Of a stretch of DNA of 64,000 bases, positions 16,440-24,437 are shown piece after piece (position 1 is the stretch's first letter; each line of letters begins with the position of its first letter). The DNA is from Streptomyces monashensis (GTDB lineage: Bacteria > Actinomycetota > Actinomycetes > Streptomycetales > Streptomycetaceae): contig NZ_MLYO01000048.1 in assembly GCF_001866665.1 (NCBI RefSeq), positions 62,001 to 126,000 on the forward strand, given 5' to 3'. The notes beneath the pieces are model-generated. The model had not been told where the DNA came from. It saw only the letters and a list, made by a program, of their open reading frames with translations, and did not search any database. A program made the translations under genes and the position numbers.

Positions 16440-17360
16440 TCACCGGTCGGGCTCTGGATCCTTCAGCCAGTTGACGAGTTCCGTGGAGAAGGCCGCCGGG
16501 TCCTCCTCGTGGGGGAAGTGGCCGAGACCGTCGAACAGCCGCCAGCGGTACGGGGCTTCGACGTATTCGCCGGAGCCGGCCGAGCTGCGGGTGCGGGTCA
16601 CCGGGTCGAGTGAGCCGTGCAGATGCAGGGTGGGCACCCGAACGGGTCGTTTCATCCGGCGGTTGAACTGGATGCCGTCCGGGCGGGCCAGCGAGCGGAC
16701 CAGCCAGCGGTACGGCTCGATCGAGCAGTGCGCGGTCGACGGGATGCACATCGCCCGCCGGTACGTCTCCACCGCCTCGTCCTCCGGCGGGCGCGGACCG
16801 GACCACTCCCGGATCAGCTGCCCCACCAGTTCGCCGTCGTTCGCGGTGAGTTGACGCTCCGGGATCCACGGCCGCTGGAAACCCCAGATGTAGGAGCCGG
16901 CGGCCGTCTGCCGGACGTCGCGCAGCATCGCCGCGCGCCAGCGCCGCGGATGCGGCATCGACACCACGGCCAGCCGGCGCACGAGCTTGGGCCGCATCGC
17001 CGCCGCCGTCCACGCCAGATAGCCGCCCAGGTCGTGGCCGACCAGCGCCGCGTCCGGCTCGCCGAGCGAGCGGATCACGCCGGTGACGTCCAGCGCCAGG
17101 TTGGCGGGATCGTACCCGCGGGGCGTGCGGTCGCTGCCGCCGATGCCCCGCAGGTCCATCGCCACCGCGCGGTAGCCGGCGTCCGCGAGTGCCACCAGCT
17201 GGTGCCGCCACGTCCACCAGAACTGCGGGAAGCCGTGCAGCAGCAGCACCAGCGGGCCGTCGCCGAGTTCGGCGATGTGGAAGCGCGCGCCGTTGGCGGC
17301 GACGTCCCGGTGACTCCAGGGACCGTCGATCCGTACGGCGGAAGGGGCGGGGTCGGTCAT
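16440..17360 (-). CDS. Alpha/beta hydrolase, epoxide hydrolase-like
   Basis: A 306-residue alpha/beta hydrolase. The oxyanion motif HGFPQFWW (near 51-58) and the nucleophile elbow GHDLGGYL (near 107-114) with Asp as nucleophile point to epoxide hydrolases or dehalogenases rather than esterases; the late segment GLGHFPHEEDP supplies the catalytic His. The mycobacterial block has EphE (Rv3670) in the same position. Its ATG overlaps the stop of the upstream membrane gene (ATGA), so both are co-translated. Substrate unknown; lipid-derived epoxides are a reasonable guess. Confidence 0.88.
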   Translation of the reverse strand: MTDPAPSAVRIDGPWSHRDVAANGARFHIAELGDGPLVLLLHGFPQFWWTWRHQLVALADAGYRAVAMDLRGIGGSDRTPRGYDPANLALDVTGVIRSLGEPDAALVGHDLGGYLAWTAAAMRPKLVRRLAVVSMPHPRRWRAAMLRDVRQTAAGSYIWGFQRPWIPERQLTANDGELVGQLIREWSGPRPPEDEAVETYRRAMCIPSTAHCSIEPYRWLVRSLARPDGIQFNRRMKRPVRVPTLHLHGSLDPVTRTRSSAGSGEYVEAPYRWRLFDGLGHFPHEEDPAAFSTELVNWLKDPEPDR

Positions 17361-17845
17361 GACGACGAGCGTGCCACAGCTTCGATGGCGGCGGGGGTAC
17401 GGTCCTCGGGCAGCTCGGCGCGCGGGTGCGGCTTGGCGTTCTGCAGGACGCTCGCCGTCTCCTTGACCGAGGCGGCCACCTTCTGCGGGCCCCGGCTCCT
17501 CTTGGCCTTCTTCGCGAACACCAGGCCGATGAGCCCGAGCAGGACGGCGACGAGCACGTTGGCCGCGAAGGACAGCACGAAGCAGATCGCCAGGTTCCAA
17601 TGGCTCCAGGTCCGGATGCCGTAGGCCAGGGCGAAGTTGAGCATCGGCAGGGAGAACAGCAGCACCATGCCCGCCATCGAGAAGGCACCGCCGCTGACCG
17701 CGCCGCGCTTCACGTCCTGCTTCAGCTGGGCCTTGGCCAGCGCGATCTCGTCGTGCACCAGCGCCGACATCTCGGCCGTCGCCGAGGCGAACAACTGGCC
17801 GACGCTGCGTTCGGCGCCGACCGGGCTGCCGTCGGGTGCGCTCAT
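17357..17845 (-). CDS. Holin-X-like (DUF1469 type) membrane protein
   Basis: A 162-residue protein with an amphipathic N-terminal segment (SVGQLFASATAEMSALVHDEIALAKAQL region) typical of the actinobacterial Holin-X/phage holin 3-6 family, two hydrophobic helices (about 55-80 and 85-112) and a basic tail. Despite the family name, such chromosomal proteins are not known to lyse cells. The ATG at 17845 is chosen because GGGAG lies about 8 bases upstream; a TTG 15 bases earlier is possible. It is coupled to the epoxide hydrolase gene, matching Rv3669-Rv3670. Confidence 0.82.
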   Translation of the reverse strand: MSAPDGSPVGAERSVGQLFASATAEMSALVHDEIALAKAQLKQDVKRGAVSGGAFSMAGMVLLFSLPMLNFALAYGIRTWSHWNLAICFVLSFAANVLVAVLLGLIGLVFAKKAKRSRGPQKVAASVKETASVLQNAKPHPRAELPEDRTPAAIEAVARSSS

Positions 17846-17968
17846 CGCGTTCTCCCTCAAAGGTCTGACGTGCCGCAGGCGTCGGGCCGGTCCGCCGCCC
17901 CGCTCGTGCGGCCGTCCGGCCCGGCCGTCCTGCTGTGTGGCCGTCTTGTTTTGTACCGTCTCGTCAGA

Positions 17969-19411
17969 TCATGCCGGACGGTCGTCCTCCTCGCCTGCCC
18001 CGCCCGCCACTTCCGCAAGCCCACGGCGGGCCGCGGCGGCCCGCTCGGCGGCGATGCGCCGGTGTTCGGCGGCCTTGCGCTCGTGGATCTCGGCCATGCG
18101 CAGGTGGTACGCAGGATCGTCCTGCTCGTACACGTCCGGGATGCCGTCCAGGTCGTCGTCGCGCTCCTCCTCCGCGCACAGCCTGCGGTACTTGGCGTTC
18201 CGTATCTTCAGCAGCACCGTCGCACACACCGCCGCGATCAGCGATCCGGTGAGGACGGCGGCCTTCACCTCGTCGGTGAGGACGGCGTCACCGGTGAAGG
18301 CGAGTTCGCCGATGAGCAGCGAGACGGTGAAGCCTATTCCGGCGAGCGAGGCCACCGCGAAGACGTCGGCCCAGGCGAGGTCGTCGCTGAGCGAGGCGCG
18401 GGTGAAGCGGGCGGTCAGCCAGGTGCCGCCGAAGATGCCGAGCGTCTTGCCGATGACGAGCCCGAGCACCACGCCGAGCGTCTCCGGCCTGGTGAACACG
18501 TCCCGCAGCGCCCCGCCGGAGACCATCACTCCGGCGCTGAACAGCGCGAACACCGGTACGGCGAGCCCTGCCGACAGGGGCCGCACCAGGTGTTCGATGT
18601 GCTCGCCGGGCGAGTACTCCTCGCCTTCGCGGGTGGTGCAGCGCAGCATCAGTCCCATCGCCACACCGGCGATGGTGGCGTGCACGCCGCTGTTGTACAT
18701 CAGCCCCCAGATCACCAGCGCGAGCGGCACGTACACGTACCAGCCGCGCACGCCCTTGCGCAGCAGCAGCCAGAAGACCACCAGTCCGGCGACGGCACCG
18801 CCGAGGGCGGCGAAGTTCAGCCGGTCCGTGAAGAAGATCGCGATGATCATGATCGCGAAGAGGTCGTCGACGACCGCGAGGGTGAGCAGGAAGGCGCGCA
18901 GGGCGCTGGGCAGGGAGGTGCCGATGACCGCGAGGACGGCGAGCGCGAAGGCGATGTCGGTGGCGGTGGGCACCGCCCAGCCCTGGGTCGAGCCGTGTCC
19001 GGTGAGGTTGGTGAGGGTGTAGACGAGCGCCGGTACGGCCATGCCGCACAGCGCGGCGACCACGGGCAGCGCGGCCGCCCTCGGGTCGCGTAGGTCCCCG
19101 GCGACCAGTTCGCGCTTCAGCTCGATGCCGGCGACGAAGAAGAACACCGCGAGCAGGCCGTCGGCGGCCCAGTGGGCCACGGAGAGGTTCAGGCCGAGCG
19201 TGCCGGGGCCCAGGTGGAAGTCGCTGACGGCTTCGTAGCCGGGGCGCAGGGCGGGGATGTTCGCCCAGACCAGGGCCGCGACGGCGGCGGTCAGCAGCAG
19301 GATGCCGCCGACGGTCTCGGTGCGCAGCGCGTCCGCGACGAAGGACCGCTCGGGCAGGGACAGGCGTCCGAGGACCTTGCGGGGGTGGGTGCGGGCGCGG
19401 GGCGCGGTCAC
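17969..19411 (-). CDS. nhaA: Na+/H+ antiporter NhaA with acidic C-terminal tail
   Basis: A 480-residue NhaA antiporter that exports Na+ in exchange for H+. The hallmark segments are present: FVAGIELKRELV, PTATDIAFALAVL with the unwound helix, and VVDDLFAIM with the paired aspartates that carry the ions. About 11-12 membrane helices end near residue 410. The cytosolic tail is unusual: a DDDLDGIPDVYEQDD segment resembles short calcium-binding loops and is followed by a charged helix (EIHERKAAEHRRIAAERAA). The GTG at 19411 has GGAGGT upstream. An AT-rich palindromic element sits about 85-100 bases before the start. Confidence 0.93.
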   Translation of the reverse strand: MTAPRARTHPRKVLGRLSLPERSFVADALRTETVGGILLLTAAVAALVWANIPALRPGYEAVSDFHLGPGTLGLNLSVAHWAADGLLAVFFFVAGIELKRELVAGDLRDPRAAALPVVAALCGMAVPALVYTLTNLTGHGSTQGWAVPTATDIAFALAVLAVIGTSLPSALRAFLLTLAVVDDLFAIMIIAIFFTDRLNFAALGGAVAGLVVFWLLLRKGVRGWYVYVPLALVIWGLMYNSGVHATIAGVAMGLMLRCTTREGEEYSPGEHIEHLVRPLSAGLAVPVFALFSAGVMVSGGALRDVFTRPETLGVVLGLVIGKTLGIFGGTWLTARFTRASLSDDLAWADVFAVASLAGIGFTVSLLIGELAFTGDAVLTDEVKAAVLTGSLIAAVCATVLLKIRNAKYRRLCAEEERDDDLDGIPDVYEQDDPAYHLRMAEIHERKAAEHRRIAAERAAAARRGLAEVAGGAGEEDDRPA

Positions 19412-19496
19412 GGCGGGACCTCCGGTGGGTAGGCAGGACGGCTCACTTCGCCGACCAGACTTCCCGGCACACCTGTGTCGCGCTCTTGGCGCTTTA

Positions 19497-19511
19497 CTTA
19501 GCTTACCTAAG
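19497..19511. promoter_or_regulatory. AT-rich palindrome upstream of nhaA
   Basis: CTTAG-N5-CTAAG lies in a locally AT-rich patch. The longer element, with TTACCTAA at its right side, resembles half of a DtxR/IdeR-type iron box. The match is incomplete, so the regulator is uncertain. Confidence 0.35.
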
Positions 19512-19574
19512 ATTGTCTGTTTGTCCAAGAGGCGAGGGACGCGGTCCGGTACCGGTGAACCTCACGCTGAACGC

Positions 19575-19612
19575 CGAAGGGGCACCCGGCGGGTCGGCCG
19601 GGTGCCCCTTCG
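19575..19612 (-). terminator. Terminator hairpin of acsA
   Basis: Perfect 16-bp arms (19575-19590 and 19597-19612) with loop GGGTCG lie just beyond the acsA stop. No T run follows, as is common for Streptomyces hairpin terminators. Confidence 0.8.
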
Positions 19613-19647
19613 CGGGACGGCGCGGATCGGTCCTCGGACCGTGCGGG

Positions 19648-21603
19648 TCAGTCCTCGCTGGGCGCTGCCGGCAGCTTGGTCTGGATGAGGTCCATCACCG
19701 ACGAGTCCGTCAGCGTCGTGACGTCTCCGAGCTGGCGGTTCTCGGCGACGTCACGCAGCAGGCGGCGCATGATCTTGCCGGAGCGGGTCTTCGGCAGCTC
19801 GGCCACCGGAAGGATCCGCTTGGGCTTGGCGATCGGGCCGAGCGTGGCGCCCACGTGGTCGCGCAGCGCGCCGATGAGCGTGTCGTCCTCCGAGGCCGTG
19901 CCGCGCAGGATGACGAAGGCGACGATGGCCTGGCCGGTGGTCTCGTCGGCGGCGCCGACGACGGCCGCCTCCGCGACGGAGGGGTGCGAGACGAGGGCCG
20001 ACTCCACCTCGGTGGTGGAGATGTTGTGGCCGGACACGAGCATGACGTCGTCGACCCGGCCCAGCAGCCAGATGTCGCCGTCGTCGTCCTTCTTCGCGCC
20101 GTCGCCGGCGAAGTACTTGCCCTCGAATCGGGACCAGTAGGTGTCGATGAACCGCTGGTCGTCGCCCCAGATGGTGCGCAGCATCGACGGCCACGGCTCG
20201 GTCAGCACCAGGTAGCCACCGCCGCCGTTGGGCACCTCGTGCGCCTCGTCGTCGACGACGGTCGCGCTGATGCCGGGCAGCGGGGTCTGCGCGGAGCCGG
20301 GCTTGGCCTCGGTGACACCGGGCAGCGGCGAGATCATCATCGCGCCGGTCTCGGTCTGCCACCAGGTGTCCACGACGGGGGTCTTGTCGGCGCCGATGTT
20401 CTTCCGGTACCAGACCCATGCCTCGGGGTTGATGGGCTCGCCCACCGAGCCGAGGATGCGCAGGCTGCTGAGGTCGAACTTCGCGGGGATGTCGTCGCCC
20501 CACTTCATGAACGTCCGGATCGCCGTCGGGGCGGTGTAGAGGATCGTGACGCCGTACTTCTGCACGATCTCCCAGAACCGGCCCTGGTGCGGCGTGTCCG
20601 GGGTGCCTTCGTACATGACCTGTGTCGCGCCGTTGGCCAGCGGGCCGTAGACGATGTACGAGTGCCCGGTGACCCAGCCGACGTCGGCCGTGCACCAGAA
20701 CACGTCCGTCTCGGGCTTGAGGTCGAAGACCGCGTGGTGGGTGTACGCCACCTGGGTGAGGTAGCCGCCGGAGGTGTGCAGGATGCCCTTCGGCTTACCC
20801 GTCGTCCCCGAGGTGTAGAGGATGAACAGCGGGTGCTCGGCCTCGAACGCCTCCGGGGTGTGCTCTGCGGACTGCCGGCCGACGAGGTCGTCCCACCAGA
20901 CGTCCCGCGTGTCGTCCCAGGCCACGTCCTGGCCGGTACGGCGCACCACCAGCACGTGCTCGACGTTGTCGACCTTGCCGATCGCCTCGTCCACGGCGGG
21001 CTTGAGCGCGGAGGGCTTGCCGCGCCGGTAGCCGCCGTCGGAGGTGATGACGACCTTGGCGTCGGCGTCCTGGATGCGCGTCGCGAGCGCGTCGGCCGAG
21101 AAGCCGCCGAAGACGACCGAGTGCGCGGCGCCGATACGGGCCGAGGCCAGCATCGCGATCGCGGTCTCCGGGATCATCGGCATGTAGATCGCGACCCGGT
21201 CGCCCTTGCGGACGCCCAGCTCCAGCAGGGCGTTGGCCGCCCTGGAGACCTCGTCCTTCAGCTCCGCGTAGGTGATCGAGCGGCTGTCGCCGGGCTCACC
21301 CTCGAAGTGGATGGCGACACGGTCGCCGAGTCCGGCCTCGACGTGGCGGTCCACGCAATTGTAGGCGACGTTCAGCTCGCCGTCCTTGAACCACTTCGCG
21401 AACGGAGGGTTCGACCAGTCCAGCGTCTCGGTCGGTTCCTTGGCCCAGGTCAGCCGACGGGCCTGCTCGGCCCAGAAGCCGAGCCTGTCAGCCTTGGCCT
21501 GTTCGTACGCCTCCGCGGTGACGTTGGCGTGCGCGGCCAGGTCGGCGGGCGGCGCGAACCTGCGTTCTTCCTTGAGCAGGTTGGCCAGGCTTTCGTTGCT
21601 CAC
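19648..21603 (-). CDS. acsA: Acetyl-CoA synthetase
   Basis: AMP-forming acetate:CoA ligase, 651 residues, the usual length. The N-terminal adenylation region has YTSGTTGKPKG (P-loop-like), WWQTETG and the hinge/catalytic segment; the C-terminal PKTRSGKIMRR carries the lysine that is reversibly acetylated in this family. It activates acetate to acetyl-CoA, feeding central metabolism and polyketide synthesis. The GTG at 21603 (VSNESLANLL) has AAAGGGAAA upstream and gives family length; a longer start reading MGWDT is unlikely. A dre-like DasR site is seen about 90 bases upstream. M. tuberculosis acs (Rv3667) lies in the same block. Confidence 0.95.
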   Translation of the reverse strand: MSNESLANLLKEERRFAPPADLAAHANVTAEAYEQAKADRLGFWAEQARRLTWAKEPTETLDWSNPPFAKWFKDGELNVAYNCVDRHVEAGLGDRVAIHFEGEPGDSRSITYAELKDEVSRAANALLELGVRKGDRVAIYMPMIPETAIAMLASARIGAAHSVVFGGFSADALATRIQDADAKVVITSDGGYRRGKPSALKPAVDEAIGKVDNVEHVLVVRRTGQDVAWDDTRDVWWDDLVGRQSAEHTPEAFEAEHPLFILYTSGTTGKPKGILHTSGGYLTQVAYTHHAVFDLKPETDVFWCTADVGWVTGHSYIVYGPLANGATQVMYEGTPDTPHQGRFWEIVQKYGVTILYTAPTAIRTFMKWGDDIPAKFDLSSLRILGSVGEPINPEAWVWYRKNIGADKTPVVDTWWQTETGAMMISPLPGVTEAKPGSAQTPLPGISATVVDDEAHEVPNGGGGYLVLTEPWPSMLRTIWGDDQRFIDTYWSRFEGKYFAGDGAKKDDDGDIWLLGRVDDVMLVSGHNISTTEVESALVSHPSVAEAAVVGAADETTGQAIVAFVILRGTASEDDTLIGALRDHVGATLGPIAKPKRILPVAELPKTRSGKIMRRLLRDVAENRQLGDVTTLTDSSVMDLIQTKLPAAPSED

Positions 21604-21689
21604 GACATTTCCCTTTCGAAGGGTGTCTTTTGTGTCCCAGCCCACAGCTCATCAGACACGGGGGGCCGGTGACAAGGGTCGTCGCCAAA

Positions 21690-21705
21690 ATTGGTGTAGA
21701 CCTAT
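21690..21705. promoter_or_regulatory. Possible DasR (dre-like) site upstream of acsA
   Basis: ATTGGTGTAGACCTAT matches the dre consensus ACTGGTCTAGACCACT at about 12 of 16 positions and lies about 90 bases before the acsA start. DasR control of acetate activation has been described in actinomycetes, but this site is only a weak match. Confidence 0.3.
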
Positions 21706-21720
21706 CGGCAAACTATGGGC

Positions 21721-22859
21721 TCACACAGCACCATGGGCCTCCTCTCCTGCGAGGACGTCCCCTCCGACGCCCTCGAACACCCGGTCATCTTCCGCTGCCG
21801 CCAGCAGATATGCCCGTGCCTCGGCCACGTGGAAGTACATCCCGTGCAACTCCAGCCCGCCTCCGGCCAGCGCCCGCGCCACCGGCCCGTGCGCCCGCGG
21901 GTGCTCCAACTGCTGGACCACGTTGACCAGACACAGCTGCTCCACCTCGTCCAGGCGTCCACGGCATCCACCGTGGACCGGCCGGTCAGCCGGGGCCGGG
22001 TCCAGCGGTCCTCCCGGGCCATCCGCGCGAGACTGGGCAGCCCGTGCCGGAGCCGGCGGCGCAGGGGAGTGGCCAGGGCCTCGGCGCCGGCTCCCGTCCC
22101 GGCCCCCGCCGCCGCGGAATCGCCGCTCCCACCCCCGCACTTGCCGGACAGCAGTGCCTGCATCGCCCCGCATCCCGAGTGACCGCACACGGTGACGGAA
22201 CGCACCCCGAGCACGTCCACCGCGTACTCGATGGCCGCCGCCACCGAGTCGTCGCCGTGCTCCTCGCCCGGCGGCGGCACCAGGTTGCCGACGTTGCGGA
22301 CGACGAACAGGTCGCCGGGACCGCTGGCGGTGATCATCGATGTGACGAGCCGGGAGTCGGCACAGGTCAGGAAGAGCTGTGCGGGCCGCTGGCCGTCCCG
22401 GGCGAGCCGCGCCAGCTCCGCCCGCACCAGCGGCGCCGTGTGACGCTGGAACGAACTGATGCCATGCGCGAGTTCCCTTCCCACCGCCACTTCTCCTGCC
22501 GTCTCCTGTCCCGTCGGAGAGGTCGGAGTGCCCGTGACGCAGTCCTGGTGATCACGCCACGGCGTCCAGGGCCGGCATCGGCAGAGCGCGGACCGGGCCG
22601 AGCCGGTGCCGGATCCGACGGTCCGGATTCCGTCGCCTCGGCCCAACTCCACGGTGGTGTCGACGCCTTGAGGTCTGCGCTGAGCGGCCCTGCCGAGTCG
22701 GGACACCGTCCGGATGCCGACGGCCGTCACCAGGGCGGCGGCCACCACGAGGGGCACGGCCGAGAAGGCGACATCCGGCCAGGCCGGTAGCAGGGCGAGC
22801 GCGAGCAGGCCGTGCGATGTGTACGGGTGCTGGGTGTGAGGGGGCGTGCAGGTCGGCAT
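21721..22859 (-). pseudogene. Collapsed SulP-carbonic anhydrase fusion gene with a C-terminal frameshift
   Basis: The frame from 22859 has a strong GGAGGAG ribosome site and begins MPTCTPPH. Residues about 14-60 hold a hydrophobic segment ending TAVGIRTVSR, which resembles the last membrane helices of SulP anion transporters; a short PQGVDTTVEL piece resembles a STAS strand, and CRCRPWTPWRDH matches the linker I recall from Streptomyces SulP/carbonic anhydrase fusions. The beta-carbonic anhydrase domain follows with CADSR and GHSGCGAM zinc ligands. Near 21955 the frame breaks: the typical ending (LCLVNVVQQLEH... LHGMYFHVAEA) continues in the -1 frame to 21721. One missing C would explain it. 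Most of the transporter is deleted. Confidence 0.68.
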
Positions 22860-23140
22860 GGTCCCGTCTCCTCCGGGGCGGCGTGGTCGCGGTCTGGGGC
22901 GGGATGGAGCACTTTTGGTAAATAAATAGTAACGCAACGTAAAGAGCAGGTATAGCTTTACGGGGCGAATGCCCTATTGAATCCCTCAAATGGGCGAATT
23001 AATCATTTGATCGGCTTGTCGTACTAATTCCCTCTCAGTCCCGTGCGAGGTTGGCGGCGCTGTCGGTGCAAGCCCGGCAGATCGCCAGAGAACGGCCTCG
23101 TCAGCGTTTACCTGAGAGAAGGAAGAAGGTGGGCGGAACC
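22860..23140. promoter_or_regulatory. AT-rich divergent promoter island
   Basis: About 280 bases between the relic and the lipoprotein gene. From about 22911 to 23035 the DNA is visibly AT-rich (for example TGGTAAATAAATAG). An inverted repeat CGTAAAG (22938-22944) and CTTTACG (22956-22962) lies inside. It probably holds divergent promoters and an operator; the regulator is unknown. Confidence 0.5.
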
Positions 23141-24406
23141 ATGACCGCCACCCAGAGGATCGCCGTCGGCGTCGTGGTCGCCGCGGCCTCTGCCTCGTCA
23201 CTCGCCGGTTGCGCGACCGGCTCCCACGGTTCGAAGGAAGGGGCGCCCGGCCCGCAGAAGGCGGCGCCGCCACCCCGGAGCATCGCCCGGCTGATCGGCG
23301 ACGGATCCACCGCGTACACCGGTGCGCAGCCGCATCTGCCCAGGCCTGAGCGGCTGAGGCCGGGTCAGAAGCCGCCCCAGTTCGTCGTCTTCTCCTGGGA
23401 CGGCGCCGGCGAGGACAGCCAGAAGCTGTTCTCGCACTTTCGCACGGTCGCCAAGGAGAACCACGCGACCATGACCTTCTTCCTCAGCGGCGTGTACATG
23501 CTGCCGAAGTCCAAGCGCGACCTCTACAAACCCCCGCAGCACTCCCCGGGCCGCTCCGACATCGGCTTCAACGACCAGACGGGGATCGCCGACACCGTCA
23601 AGCAGGCGCGGCTGGCCTGGCTGGAGGGCAATGAGATCGGCACCCACTTCAACGGCCACTTCTGCGGGCCCGACGGCGGCGTCGGCACCTGGTCGGTGGA
23701 CGAGTGGAAGAGCGAGATCGCCCAGGCCAAACAGTTCGTGAAGACGTGGAAGACCAACACCGGCATGAAGAACGCGGCTTCGCTGCCCTTCGACTACGAC
23801 AAGGAGCTGATCGGCGCCCGCACCCCCTGCCTCGAGGGGCAGAAGAACTTCACGGAGGCGGCCCGCCAGCTGGGCTTCCGCTACGACTCCAGCGGGGTCG
23901 ACAACCAGGTCTGGCCCAAGAAGAAGGACGGCCTGTGGGACCTGTCCATGCAACTGGTCCCCTTCCCCGGCCACACCTTCGAGCAGTTGACCATGGACTA
24001 CAACTTCATGGTCAACCAGTCCGGCACCCAGACCCAAGGCGACCCCGACAAGTTCGACTACTGGGGCGACCAGATGCGCGACGGCCTCGTCAAGGGCTTC
24101 TACCGGGCCTACGACGGAAACCGGGCCCCGCTGATCATCGGCAACCACTTCGAGTCCTGGAACGGCGGCACGTACATGCGCGCCGTCGAGGACACGGTGA
24201 AGGAGGTGTGCAACAAGCCAGACGTACGCTGTGTCTCCTTCCATCAGCTGGTCGACTGGCTGGACGCACAGGACCCGAAGACCCTGGAGAAGCTGCGCAC
24301 CCTGGCGGTGGGCGAGGCGCCCCGCCAGGGCTGGGCCTCCTTCCTCGTCGGCCGTCCCGCTCCGGCGCCCAAGGGCGTGCCCGGGGCGCCGGCGGACAGG
24401 CAGTAG
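23141..24406 (+). CDS. Polysaccharide-deacetylase-like lipoprotein
   Basis: A 421-residue exported lipoprotein. The signal peptide ends at the lipobox LAGC, and mature protein begins with a Gly/Ser/Pro linker. The catalytic region resembles NodB-type deacetylases: FVVFSWDGAGE supplies an early aspartate and EIGTHFNGHFCGP has the spaced histidines of a metal site. Such enzymes remove acetyl groups from peptidoglycan or other surface sugars; the substrate here is unknown. The ATG at 23141 is chosen for the signal peptide; a GAAGGAAGAAGG stretch lies upstream. Its C-terminal tail ends in Pro/Ala-rich residues near a convergent ATPase gene. Confidence 0.8.
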   Translation: MTATQRIAVGVVVAAASASSLAGCATGSHGSKEGAPGPQKAAPPPRSIARLIGDGSTAYTGAQPHLPRPERLRPGQKPPQFVVFSWDGAGEDSQKLFSHFRTVAKENHATMTFFLSGVYMLPKSKRDLYKPPQHSPGRSDIGFNDQTGIADTVKQARLAWLEGNEIGTHFNGHFCGPDGGVGTWSVDEWKSEIAQAKQFVKTWKTNTGMKNAASLPFDYDKELIGARTPCLEGQKNFTEAARQLGFRYDSSGVDNQVWPKKKDGLWDLSMQLVPFPGHTFEQLTMDYNFMVNQSGTQTQGDPDKFDYWGDQMRDGLVKGFYRAYDGNRAPLIIGNHFESWNGGTYMRAVEDTVKEVCNKPDVRCVSFHQLVDWLDAQDPKTLEKLRTLAVGEAPRQGWASFLVGRPAPAPKGVPGAPADRQ

Positions 24407-24437
24407 GCGGCAGGCGGGAGTTGCCGGCCGGGCGCTG

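Noticed and set aside
22860..22937. Longer start (MRYYLF...) for the SulP/carbonic anhydrase relic
   Set aside because: The extension has no family content, while the ATG at 22859 has a strong GGAGGAG site.
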